DNA of 64,000 nucleotides from NCBI GenBank assembly GCA_947311845.1, contig CAMZMU010000027.1, forward strand, positions 33,743,723-33,807,722. The letters are read 5' to 3'. A program made the position numbers and the translations under genes. Positions 43,815 to 54,349 of this stretch are shown piece after piece; the stretch's first letter is position 1, and every line of letters begins with the position of its first letter. This stretch comes from Poa pratensis (Eukaryota; Streptophyta; Magnoliopsida; Poales; Poaceae). The notes beneath the pieces are model-generated. The model saw only the letters and a list, made by a program, of their open reading frames with translations. It had not been told where the DNA came from and searched no databases.

Positions 43815-44286
43815 AACTGACATTTTGGAAAATGCATCAAACAGATACACCAATTACTTGGTATCAGAAATGAGCCAGAAGATGATGGCATATGGGAAAC
43901 CGTGAGCCATGTCGTGGAGAACGGCTCTAGTAATTCACCAGGGGGAAGTGAACTATCGGCAAATTGCTTCCATGGAGAAAATGAAGCATCATCTCCAGTT
44001 GGTGCCCGCTGAGTAGAACTGATTGTTTGTTAAAAATAACATTTAATTTGTTAACAAAAGAGTAGAACATAATGGTTTGATAATTATGAATATGACAAGG
44101 CACCAAGTGGGATCATTGAAGTTTGTTCAAGGGTAACAAGGAAGTATTGGGGAAAAAAGGTCTTTTGATAGCCTTTGGGGATCATCATATGGTGATGATC
44201 ATAAGAAAGTGGAAGCTGAGATGCTGAATGGTGGCAGGATGTCCGATGTCACTGAATCTCATGATCTAAAGAATGTGCGTGTGTAA
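43815..44286 (+). pseudogene. Possible exon remnants of an unidentified gene
   Basis: Two open segments look protein-like. One ends at about 44012 and includes LLGIRNEPEDDGIWETVSHV. The other, at about 44125-44286, includes SFDSLWGSSYGDDHKKVEAE and stops at 44286. They are in different frames or separated by stops, and the solo LTR lies 90 bases downstream. I cannot name the gene. Confidence 0.3.
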
Positions 44287-44374
44287 TTAAACAGTTCGTT
44301 TAAGTGCAGGACAATTGAAAGGGCAATGTCCCTAATTATATTTTGGTTAAGATAACACTCAAATTAGAGGGGAC

Positions 44375-44774
44375 TGTTAGAGAGCCTAGAACCATCTACT
44401 CGTGTAGATCATCTGGATCAAGTGTGCATCGGTGTGTGTGAGGGAAAAACAGAGAGGGAGAGGGAGATATCGAGTACCTTCTCCATGGGATGTTGAGTTC
44501 GAGCCCGTGGCCATGGTGGCCGAGGCAATGGTGGCGTGGTGACGGCGGTGGTGCTTCCCGTCGCTACTGCGTCACCTAGATCGGCTAGGGTTATCGGTGG
44601 GGTGGCGGCGGCACGGTGAACCTCGTACCGTGTGCCTCGGCCCCCCACTTCTTTATATTGGCGCAGCGCGACAGGGGCCCACCGACCATTAATGGGTCGG
44701 GCGCCCCCGATCAGGGCGCGATCACAGGGATCGGTGTAGCCGTTGGGCTGCAACGAAGGAGATCATATCTAACA
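44375..44774 (-). mobile_element. Solo LTR (400 bp) with TSD GGGAC
   Basis: The block starts TGTTAGAGAGCC and ends ATATCTAACA, with GGGAC at 44370-44374 and 44775-44779. There is no internal region, so two LTRs of a former element recombined to leave one. On the minus strand a TATA-like CCAATATAAAG lies near 44650, so transcription direction was minus. The minus-strand open frame inside is LTR sequence, not a gene. Confidence 0.9.
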
Positions 44775-44779
44775 GGGAC

Positions 44780-45359
44780 TAATGTTACCTATAAAGTATA
44801 TACTCAGGTTTTAGTCCACGTGTGTGGACGGTGGATGATGGATGGAGGCCCCTCATTTTCATATGAACTAGTGCCAGTGGGTTTGCTTTGATCTGTCTCT
44901 TTGTATCTTTGAGCCAACAGGAACACCGCACTATTAAGAGGGGAATTCTCAATGATCTTGTTGGGGTTGCGCTAAGAAGCCTTTTTACTCTTCCTAGCAC
45001 CCATACAAAGCTCCACCTTGTTGAGTTTGAGGGAAAAGTTTTTTGCACAATTCAGTTTTGGAATTTTTATAGAGTTCGGTTTTATCAAACCAGTTCTTCC
45101 ATGCACTGCTCCAACGGCCAGCCATTCAGTCCAAGTTGCTTGAAGAGTTGGATCAGTTGTTCCAAAGCACTGGATCATTGGAAGTTGAAAATGTTTTCCA
45201 TATAGTCACCTCCACATGTCGTTGTTGGTGTCATCCGGCCACCGGGACATCCGGAACTTCCCCATCTCTGGTGCTTCTTTGCACAGACATCGTAATCATA
45301 ATGAAGATTTGTCTGCGGACTTTTGTTGTAATCGAAAATCAATTATGAATGCGGTTGAG
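44780..45359. other. Spacer with open but unidentified segments
   Basis: Plus-strand frames at 44888-45205 and 45136-45348 overlap. Neither has a recognised domain. They could be a decayed exon of the same gene as 43815-44286. Confidence 0.35.
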
Positions 45360-45367
45360 AACGTGGA

Positions 45368-45480
45368 AGTACCCCAGCGGTAGGGTCGCAGTGTGCGCAC
45401 CCTGGCAACTATAGTTCGAGTCCCGTCAAGAATGGATTTGTAGAATTCTCACAAAGGAGCGTCTTTATATTAACAAGTCG
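45368..45480 (+). repeat. tRNA-derived SINE-like sequence
   Basis: TACCCCAGCGGTAGGGTCG matches a tRNA D-arm/A-box, and AGTTCGAGTCCC (about 45412-45424) matches a B-box. The 3' part runs into TTTATATTAACAAG. It does not make an acceptor stem, so it is SINE-like, not a tRNA gene. Confidence 0.5.
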
Positions 45481-46420
45481 GCTTCGCAACAACACGATTT
45501 TCAAAAGCTGTGGACAAACTTAAGTATCCTAACTTGTCACTCTGTGCGCCCACGGTCACTCCGTCACGGCACTGTTAAGTTTAACACGTGTTTGTTAACC
45601 GGCATAAAATACATTGTATTGTTTGTTAAAGATGTATGTTGCAGAATGTTCCAAGATACACTCGACGGTGCACCAAAACAATATGGAAAATTGGTTCTCC
45701 TTCCCAGCAGAAATCTAACTTGGATAACGGAGTAAAGGTGAACATGATTTTTTTGGTGACATGTATATTTGTATTCTCTCTATCTAACTAATTTTAATTT
45801 TTTGAGCGAATTTCACTTTACGCCCTATATTTTTTTGTGACACCTGCCAAAAATTCTCAAAACTATCTCATTTAGACGACTATTGTTTTTCTATTTCTAT
45901 CTATTTTAAGTTTTAGCTGATAATAATAACTATAAGCAAATAGTTCTGTGAATATTCACATTAGCCGTACGAAATTGTATATAGGTAAATATGTTAAGAC
46001 TTAAAACTTGTCAATGTTGTGATCAAATTCTTCGGGGAAATTGTTATTATATGTTCAATGATGTAATGAAACAAAGTGCGAAAGAAAACCAGCAGCACTG
46101 AAGATGTATCGTTTTAGCAATGCCGCTTACTTCATATTAATGATGTCACTCAAGGATTTATTCCCTCCACTTTTGGATTTACATATCAGGATGCAGGCAG
46201 ACACGGATTCCGCCTGTCCGCGCCGCTTCAGGGCCCAAAACGGCTTAGCGAATGGGCGTGTAATTGGGGCGGGCCTGACGGAAAACGTCTGCTCGGCCGC
46301 TGCGGTCCGTGTCTGTCTCCCAGCACCTAAGATCGCCGCCCCCAGCTCCTGGCGCTCGGCCGCCGCCTGGCTTCTCCGCCGCCTGGCTCCTCGACCGCCG
46401 CCTGCTAGCCCCATCCGCCC
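45481..46420. other. AT-rich spacer then a GC-rich island edge
   Basis: AT-rich to about 46180, then abruptly GC-rich, which could be a promoter and 5' untranslated region for the frame at 46421. No domain is recognised. Confidence 0.4.
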
Positions 46421-46684
46421 ATGGACACGATGTATGGCAGCGACGCCCCCGGCTCCCAACACCACCTAGGGCTCGCCGCCCTTCCCGGCCCCCAACGCCA
46501 CCAGAGCTCGACGCCGTCCCCGTTGTCGTGCATAGTGGATACAACTGCGGAACACGCAGCGGTGGAGGGTGCAAAGAAGCTGCCAGAAGAAGAGGAGAAG
46601 AAGCCTCCGGAGGAAAAGGAGAAGAATCGGGGGGAGGAGGAGAAGAAGGAGCCCCAGGCACCGTCCGTTTCTCCCGGCTCCTGA
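46421..46684 (+). CDS. Candidate small Glu/Lys-rich protein (87 aa)
   Basis: ATG 46421 opens MDTMYGSDAPGSQHH and continues into a charged PEEEEKKPPEEKEKN tail ending in a TGA at 46682-46684. The composition is low-complexity, and no family is recognised. The start of a GC-rich island and a downstream AT-rich region with exon-like segments make a gene possible. It may also be the first exon of a longer gene, or chance. Confidence 0.3.
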   Translation: MDTMYGSDAPGSQHHLGLAALPGPQRHQSSTPSPLSCIVDTTAEHAAVEGAKKLPEEEEKKPPEEKEKNRGEEEKKEPQAPSVSPGS

Positions 46685-47791
46685 TCGATTTCTTGCTATA
46701 TTACTTCTGCTGCAGCGGTTGATTGGGCTTAATTAGCTGGTGCTTCTTTTGCCGGCCGGGCATCCTCTCTTGTGCTAGATTTGACAGACGCGGCTATGTC
46801 TTTGGTGTGTTAGCTGTAGACATAATGTTCAGAAACCAAGAGAGTGGGGAATTGATGGTTTTAGTGGGAAGTTCTATTCCTGATCTTTAGATGGTCCATG
46901 GAAGAAGAATTGGGTTAAGGCTTGTGTAAGCAACTTAGTTCTGGGTGCGGGTAGTCATCACCTGCAAGCAAATGATCAATAGTATGTGCTCCTGTTTCTG
47001 TTCGTCTTATGGCAAGCTAATCATGATGTCTGATGGCCGATTCCTCTATGTCCACTATTGTCCAGTCCGTCATGTGTGTTCAGTGTTTTACTTGCAGGTT
47101 TAGCAACTTAGAAAATTAATTATAGGAGGTAGACCACAATAATCATGCTTTTATTGGACTTCCCGAGACATATAATCTGGCAAAAGTAAGTTGAAGTGAA
47201 GTCTGAACTAATTAGCATAGTGGCCTGGGGGTCTACACGGACAAAAGACACTCATACAAAAGAAATGAAAGCTAAAGCTAGGACTGAACTCTCATGCAAG
47301 CATTTCCGCATTCATCGCATACGCTGCTGGACTCTGCAGTTGTTATGAGAAGCACTTCAGTCTTCAGTTTGAACCAATCAATAAAGATGCTGGGGAGGAA
47401 GAATGCTTGGTGTTCTACCAAGTAAGCGAGTGCCATGAAGAAACCGACGCCCATCAAGCCAAAGGTGTGTACATGGCCTTGTAGAAGAGATTATTAGAAT
47501 CTGGCTTCCTATACATCATTTAGTTGTTTGAGTAAACACACACATAGTGCAGCTTATTAATTTGTCAAGTCCTGTCATGATCCATGTGAGAATATGAGAC
47601 TTCACCATGTGTCCAAATCAGTAGCGCTATGTCTCTAGCACTACAATCTGTTCTATTAAACCATGTACGTACTAGTCATTAACAAAGCAGTAGCACCACC
47701 ATGTGTCTTAGTCTGTAGCACTCATTGGATTTTTTACTTTGATGATTATTTTTCTCAAGCAATTGATTTGTTGTTTTTGTAATGAACCCAG

Positions 47792-48458
47792 ATGGTACTT
47801 CAGAAAACCTGTTAACATGATGGAGGCTATAGTCAAGAAATGGAAGAGAGAGCTGAAGCAGGTTATTATTTACTTCTTCAAATGCATGATGTCCAAACGT
47901 GGAGACATCATCCTTGTTCTATATGCTAGGCTCTATGTTCATTTGCTTTTTAAAAGTTGCAAAGTAATGAGCTTTATCTATTACTCTTGCACAAACTTAG
48001 AGTAGTTCTCAAACTTATTAGTAGATTGTTAAAAGCATGAACTAGTAGTTCTCAACCTGTGTGGTATCATGTTTAAACCTGGTGGCTATGATGCTAATAT
48101 GTCCTGTTGTTATCTTACGCTTATATGATTCAGTGGGAAAGTTGATTCATTTGCTGGTGATGCATGTTAATCATCTTTGATTTCTGTTTGTCTATTAGTA
48201 CGTTTACAAGACCTTATTGTTATCTAGTCAAGAACATGGTAAGAATTATTGAAAACACTGTGCATTGCTTCTAATACTTCTGAATATATGTGATGCACTT
48301 CTTGGATACTAACTATAATTGCCTGTCATTTATTTATTCAGTGGTTGGAGATGATGGAGCCATGGAGGCGCAAGTTGAGGACTCTGAAGGTGAAGCAAAA
48401 GATGTTGGCGGAGCCTCATCTACTGTTTTATGTAGATGCAGTTCAGAGAGATCGTTGA
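47792..48458 (+). CDS. Two possible coding exons, unidentified
   Basis: A 70-base segment (47792-47861) follows AACCCAG and ends CAG|GTTATT, coding WYFRKPVNMMEAIVKKWKRE and LKQ. A 117-base segment (48342-48458) follows TTTATTCAG and continues in the same phase as WLEMMEPWRRKLRTLKVKQK to a TGA. Joined, they give a basic helical C-terminus. An earlier exon is needed but was not fixed. Function unknown. Confidence 0.3.
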
Positions 48459-48850
48459 ACTTTAGTCAGTACCATCTCCACAGAAACATTTGTATGAGAA
48501 TTGGTTCATGGGACAGTTTCCTTTCCTGGTTTAGGGGCGATGTTTATGTAAACTCCAGTCAGCAGAAATAACCGTTTGTGTTTCAGCAAAAGTAACTGTT
48601 TGTGTATCAGCATGAATAACTTCTGAATGTCACTTGTTTGAATGATTGCCTGGATCATCTGGTCACTGTTTTTTTTACTGATGTTCTTGTGATATTTGGA
48701 GTGTTTGAATTATTTCTAGTTTTCCTTTTCTGTAGTACTAATAAGCGCTTGAATGATTGTGCAACCTGAACAAAGCTAGCAACCTGAACTAATAACCGAG
48801 CAAGCGAGCTAGCCAGCTAGTGAGCGAGCGCGTCCCGCCTGCACCCTGAG

Positions 48851-48990
48851 GCCTCGCTTGGTTTGTCTGCTAGATTTCCGCCCGTAATTATTACCTGTCA
48901 TTTACATAGGAAGGACCGGATTTTTAGTAGCTGGACAGGTCCGTAATTAAATATCTCCGTTTTTGGTTAATATCCGACCATCCAAGCGGG
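48851..48990. mobile_element. Small MITE (140 bp)
   Basis: The inverted ends GCCTCGCTTGG and CCAAGCGGG are flanked by CCCTGAG on both sides (48844-48850, 48991-48997). It lies at the 3' end of the TDP2-like remnant and supplies that frame's stop codon. Confidence 0.55.
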
Positions 48991-49980
48991 CCCTGAGGCG
49001 TAGCAGCTCGATTGTCCGCTAGTATCCGCTGGCCATAGCGGCGGAACCAGCAGGCGGACGCGGAAGCCGCTAATCAGCTGATTAGCGTTCACGGACGAGG
49101 CGGCCCGTCCGCCTGCATCCTGATTTACAGGACCTCTTCTACGAAAAAGTCCACCGATATTCATGTCTTCCTCTTCCGGTTCGACTAACGGCGCTTGAAG
49201 GATTGAGACAGAGCTAGGGACGATGCTGAGAACCACGCCGCAGTGGCAACTGGGCCGGAGGTCGATATGTCGAGTCATGTCCTTTGCATAAACCTCAACC
49301 CCACAGCCGGGCTCGCCATGCCTCCCGACCAACTCGATGCTCGTCAGCGTGTAATCCCGCAGCTTGCACGCAAACATGTCCGACCGCTTCCAGGGAGCGG
49401 AGCAGTGGCCTCCGGCTCTGAACGGCTCTATCCAGTCACCGTTGCGGGTGTTGCCATCCTTGTGGGGCTTTATCTTGGTCCAAGGGTCCACCCATCGGGC
49501 GGGGAGAGGGAACGGCAGGTCGGTGTTGTCGCCCCAGCTCATGCTGCCGCCGAACACGTTGTTCTCCGCGCTGCCGAGCGCCGCCATGGCGTGCTTGGCC
49601 TGAATGTACCGCTCCATGTAGTTCATCGGGACCGGCGGGCTTAGGCACTCGAGCTGGGTCGTGGCGATGTGGATCGGCTTCATCGTCGCTGGATCTAGAT
49701 TGATGTCGGCCTCGAGGTAGCCTTGTCCTGTCAGCGGAGTGGTGAACTTCCAGACCGCGAAGTTCTTCATAGGAACCTTGCTCAGCTAGTGAGGGATGGA
49801 GTTAGTTCGTAAATCATATACAGTCATGAACAGGAACGGATACTGGCGAGGTGACAATCGATTACCATGAGGCAGAAGTGCTGTTTTGTTGCTAGTTCTT
49901 CAGGAGGAAATGGCGAGCAGTGGTAGTCCTTCCACCATTCGAAGCTCTGGAAGATCTTGTGAATGTACGGTGTAACTTCC
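48967..49980 (-). pseudogene. TDP2-like endonuclease/exonuclease/phosphatase domain, 5'-truncated, catalytic Asp lost
   Basis: Exon 49980-49866 (acceptor TTTAG|G, donor ATG|GTAATC) and exon 49785-48967 (acceptor CACTAG|) join in frame. Together they give EVTPYIHKIFQSFEWWKDYH, then HFCLM-LSKVPMKNF and the later domain motifs. This order matches tyrosyl-DNA phosphodiesterase 2 (repair of topoisomerase II-DNA 5' adducts) from its conserved QEVTP onward. The 5' exons are absent: a Mutator-like element lies 77 bases beyond the first exon and AT-rich spacer beyond that. The usual GGDMNW is GGSMSW, and the usual SDH is SCH, so two metal/catalytic aspartates are replaced. The C-terminal residues after about 49140 are not TDP2-like and end in a MITE. 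I consider it a pseudogene or catalytically dead paralogue fragment. Confidence 0.7.
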
Positions 49981-50279
49981 CTAAATGCAGACTTATTTTT
50001 TTATAGTTACACTGGGATGGTGGCCCTCACAATAGCGAGTGTTTAGTTTTATATAAGGAGAAAGTCCAAAACGAACTTTGAACTTGTAAGTGAAAGCTAA
50101 ATCAAACTCTGAACTTTGAATCCCTGAAATTAACACTCTAAACTATTTAATCCCGGTCTATTTTCAACCCTACATGTGTTTGGCACACCGGGAAACAACG
50201 AACCAGACCGGGATTGCAAGCTACTCTCACTGACAATAAGGGCCCACTTGTCATGTCTCTAATATCTCTAACTTTCACC

Positions 50280-52357
50280 TGTAGAAGAGTAGAGAGGTAT
50301 CAGAGCGGCACGACCTCTGACCTAGCCGCCGCCGCACTTCCGCACCGCGCCGCCCCCGGGGAGGTCGATCTCCATGATCTCCGCCGGGGGCCGCGCCGCC
50401 CGTACGCAGGGTTCGTCCGCCGATCCGTGATCGGCTGCCCTGTAACTCTTTTTTTCCGATCTCTTGATCGATCTCCCCGGGGGCCGCGCAAGGGGTCGCC
50501 GTGGTCGATGTCGTGGCCGGGTTTGCCGGTGTCGAGGTAAACGCAGAAGAAGCCGCTTGCGCATAGTACGCGGGGAGAGTGACGGGGACGCGTCGAGGCA
50601 GTCGCCGAGGATGCCGATGCCGGGGACGACGCAGTACGAGCCGTCGAGGACGAGGTGCGGCCATTGTTTTGCCGGAACAAGGCGCACGTCGGGGACGAAG
50701 GCATACTCCGGTTTTGCCAGAACCGAGTACGCAAAGAAGAAATCGGTGACGTGGTCGAGGCAGTCATAGAGGAGGAAGTCGATGCCGAAGACGTTGTCGA
50801 GGCCGATGTAGACGAGGCGCCGACCCAGGCTTGCCAGACCCGGGGACACGTCGGGGACGAAGGCACGCATTGGTGTTGCCAGTACCGTGCATGCGGGGGC
50901 AGGGACCACCGTGAACCATACGCCAGCGTCGGAGGGGCCAGCAGAGGAGGACTCGACGACGATTCCGGTGCCAATCAGCGGGGGGTAGAAGGTGCCGATG
51001 TCATCCGCGGTTGTCGGAGTAGACGTAGTCGGGGACGAGGATGATGACGATGGCGACGTGGTTGTGGTGGACGAAGATGTAGAAGGCGACGAAGGCAGCG
51101 GCGGCCGGGGGTGGCCATGCTGGATGCCTGGACGAGGGTGGTCGGAGGGACCTGTAGATGGCGGCGGCGTTGCTCGAAGTAGGCGAGGAAGAACCCGACG
51201 GCTTGACGAAGACCATGCGCGGACGGTGGCGTTCCCACGCCGAGGGAGTCGGCGCGGCGCATACCACGTAGAAGTCGACGCGCAGGGACGGCGAAGAGGA
51301 CCGCGTGCCGCGGCGCTACAGCCCGAAGAGGCGACGCAGCAGCAGTGTGCGGGTCGGGGCGACGGCGGGTGTCGCCAGCGGCATACACGCCTGGGAAGGA
51401 GCGTTGGCTGCTGGCAACATGGACCAATGGCGGCGGCGCGGCGGCCCGAAGGGGCGACGCGGCGGCAGCCTGTAGCTCGATCGGTGGTAGACGCGTGCTC
51501 GGGGACGTGCTTGGCGGTGCGGGCGCGCGATCGGTTGATCAGACCGACGCAGCGCGGAACGCGCCATGGCGGCGACGACGACGCGTAGATCGGAGTCGAT
51601 GGCGAAGTTGTCGATGAAGTCCCGGTCGATGACGGCGAAGACGAACCGGCGATGGAGACCTTGCAAGCGAGAGAAGTCGGCGGCGACGCGTCGAGACGTC
51701 CCATGGACGGCGCGTCCGGCCTTGCTGCGCGGTCGGTGAAGACGAGCCGGTCGGTGCGGAGTCGGCGTCGGCGTGTCGTCCGCGATAGACGGCTTGGAGG
51801 AGCCGAACGGTGCGAAATCGACGCCGGCGAGTCGGCCGCGATAGCCGGTTGTAGAGGAGGGGGCCGGTGCAGGTCGATGCCATTGTCGGAGTAGAGGCGC
51901 GAGAAGACGACGGCGGAGACGGGCGACTCAAACCGATCTTAGATCGGAAAACCAAAAAAGAAACGCCGATCTAAAACGACCGGCGAGAAAAAGAAAAACC
52001 GGATCAAGAGACCGGAAAAAAAGACTCTAGGGCAGCCGAGCAATCGCTCGGCGGGCGAACCCTAGGTACGGGCGGCGCGGCCCCCGAGCAAGATCATGGA
52101 GATCGATCTCCCCGGGGGCGGCGCGGAGCGGGAGCGCGGCGGCGGCGGCTAGGTCAGAGGTCGTGCCGCTCTGATACCATGTAGAAGAGTAGAGAGGGAT
52201 TGGTGGAATCGTTGGTTGTATTATTGAGCCTCATGGACGAGTATATATAGCGGTACAGGGATCATCTTGAAGTACAAGTCAAGTCAGGAATAGATGGACA
52301 CGAATCCTAACTCTATCATATACTACCATAATAATCATATACGTGTATACTCTAACG
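50280..52357 (-). mobile_element. Short-LTR Copia-like retroelement, rearranged, nested in the MULE
   Basis: The insert is bounded by TCACC at 50275-50279 and 52358-52362. On the minus strand it begins with a 178-bp LTR and a PBS, TGGTATCAGAGC (52179-52168), complementary to initiator tRNA-Met as in Copia elements. The other LTR survives only as its 18-base tip (50280-50297). Directly after that tip the leader and PBS reappear in inverted orientation (50296 to about 50462, matching about 52010-52178). No gag or pol domain is recognised. A minus-strand frame (51704-50322) is open but unidentified. The structure suggests a non-autonomous element damaged by self-integration. Confidence 0.75.
52180..52357 (-). 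repeat. LTR of the short-LTR element (178 bp)
   Basis: The minus strand ends CTCTTCTACA next to the PBS. It contains TATATATAC (about 52245) and CAATAA motifs for start and poly(A). The outer end reads CGTTAGAG where TGTTAGAG is expected. Confidence 0.7.
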
Positions 52358-53231
52358 TCACCACCATGACCCGCCGCCGCCGTTGCCGCTCGTGCCTTGG
52401 CCGTGCTGGTCGGCACCGGCCGCGCACGACCGAGCTTCGGCAAGCCACGCGCTGCTCATGGCCCTGTTACGCATGGCTCAAGGTGCTCCACGTCGCAGGT
52501 GAAGCAGGTGGCACAACGTACTACTCCAGTTGATCGATTGAGTACAATGGCGTAGAATATGTGCTCTGCCCAGTGCCTCCGATTGATCGATTGAGTACAA
52601 CTAGCTAGCTTTTCATACATCGTTGCCAAAACACTATCAATCAATCAAGCTGCGGGGATTAAGAAGATTGGTTGGCTCAAATTAGTGGGGGAAATTAATT
52701 GAAATCAAAGGGCGTCAGAGGCCGTCGGTCGCGGTAGCCCAGTGTGGCGGCCGAGCAGCCGGAGGAGGAGGCGCGTTCCCGCATCCTGCGCTCTGATCCG
52801 CCGCTATGGATTCAGAGATACTGCTCCCCATCCGCCACCAGTGGTGCTCGGGATGGAGGCGCCGCCCCAGCTGCGCACGACGGTGTGCTTCCATCTGCCG
52901 GACCAATCTGCTGCATCCTCTACTCGCGGCGGATGGCTCCTTCGGTATCCTGCCTCCGCTGCATCCTGACTCGTGGATTAGACAGAGATGAGTCGGGAGA
53001 AAGATCAGAGGTGGAAGATAGGCATGACATGTGGGCCCTCTTTGTCAGTGAGAGCACTGAATTATTCAGTTAAGTAAATTATTTATTTTCAAGTGCAAAA
53101 TAAGTCCAGGGTCCGGGATAGACCAGGATTTATTAGTTTGGGGTACCGATTTCAGGGATTCAAAGTTCAGGGTTTGAGTTAGCTTTCATCTATAAGTTTA
53201 AGGTTTGTTTTAGAATTTTTCCTTTATATAA

Positions 53232-53960
53232 TGCCAATGTTACTTCCTCGTATTTAGTCCATTCAAATGCAAAACACACAAGGTCTTAGAAGAGGTTAAG
53301 TATTATTCCAAGTCATAACTTTGATGATTTTGTACATGATTTTGTTGCTAAGAAAAGTAATATAGTGATTATGTACATAAACCCAATGCGCACTGCTTGC
53401 TCCTATCCTCCACAAAGGTACATTTGTGCTCACATTCTTGCTTGCATATACAAGTAGATCCATCTTATATTAAACAATTAAAAATCAAAGAACAACGTCT
53501 CCAATACCTACTCATGTTTATCTAACAGACTATGATCGGTATCTAAAGGATATGATCTGTGTAGATACAATTACTTAGATCTTGCAAGAGCATCAACTTT
53601 TGTATGTCGAAAATATTCAATATTTATTTTAAATTTATGAAAATACGGTTTCCTATCATTTATCTCCTTGTTAAAAAATGTGAGGCGTTTAGACCATGGA
53701 TAAATTCCCAAAGATCTACATTTGAAAATTTATAGATGGTTATGTTGCTAAGAAATTAAATAATAATTAGAAAATTTTACATAAATGTTAATGATTTTGT
53801 TTATTTTTCCCTGATAACATGTTAAGTGGTCACATCTGGTGTTATAAGGACATCAATTGAAATAACCCACAATCACCATGACCGCTAGACCAATTATCAT
53901 GTGCTAGCTATTCTCTTAGAAAAAGAGGGTAGGGTTGCACTGATACTCTTACTTGTGTGT
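53232..53960. other. AT-rich intergenic; no gene recognised
   Basis: No exon of the TDP2-like gene and no other gene was found here. Missing upstream exons would be expected in this direction on the minus strand. Confidence 0.55.
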
Positions 53961-53965
53961 ACAAG

Positions 53966-54180
53966 TTTTTTTTGAAATGAGGCCGGAGTTTTGCCTTCTC
54001 ATTGATTTAGAAGGAGGAAACAGGGCGGCCGATGCCAAAAGGAAAAGATCACATCACAGGAAAAAGGCACAAAGCAAAGAGAACACCCTAGTTGATGATG
54101 AGAGCCAGGTGCGTGGCTCCCGCATCCACCCAAGCCAGACCTTCGTCTCTAATTCTTGCCATGACACTATTTGGCATACA
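53966..54180 (-). mobile_element. Probable LINE tail fragment
   Basis: On the minus strand a CGGCCTCATTTCAAAAAAAA end resembles grass LINE 3' ends. Target duplication is not clean (TACTTGT occurs near both sides). The right boundary is approximate. Confidence 0.4.
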
Positions 54181-54349
54181 GTACTTGTTGTTGTAGACTC
54201 TCGCATTACAATACTTTTAGATTTCCCAGCATGTTAGTAACCACAAAGAACAATCCTCGAGAAGATAAGCCAGGGAATTTTGAGACATCACTTCCGCACT
54301 TGGGACATCGGAAAACACTGACTCAAATGTATTGGGAAATCACGGCCAG

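Larger units (their letters stand above)
50057..53222. mobile_element. Mutator-like element with long TIRs and 9-bp TSD
   Basis: Inverted repeats of about 220 bases (50057-50275 and about 52990-53222) share CTGAACTTTGAATCCCTGAA and CACTGACAA..GGGCCCAC, and are bounded by TTTATATAA at 50048-50056 and 53223-53231. The 9-bp duplication and long inverted repeats identify a Mutator-like element. No transposase is present. Without the nested retroelement it is about 1.1 kb. Its interior (52363-52990) is GC-rich with unidentified frames, so it may be a Pack-MULE carrying host fragments. Confidence 0.9.

Noticed and set aside
44418..44753. 111-codon minus-strand frame as a gene
   Set aside because: It is inside the solo LTR with a perfect GGGAC duplication.
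45368..45430. Functional tRNA gene
   Set aside because: A- and B-box-like motifs are present but no acceptor or anticodon stem can be formed.
50322..51704. 460-codon minus-strand frame as a host gene
   Set aside because: It lies within the rearranged short-LTR element, is Pro/Ser/Arg-rich from GC bias, and crosses the inverted leader copy. It could hold a captured fragment, but none was recognised.
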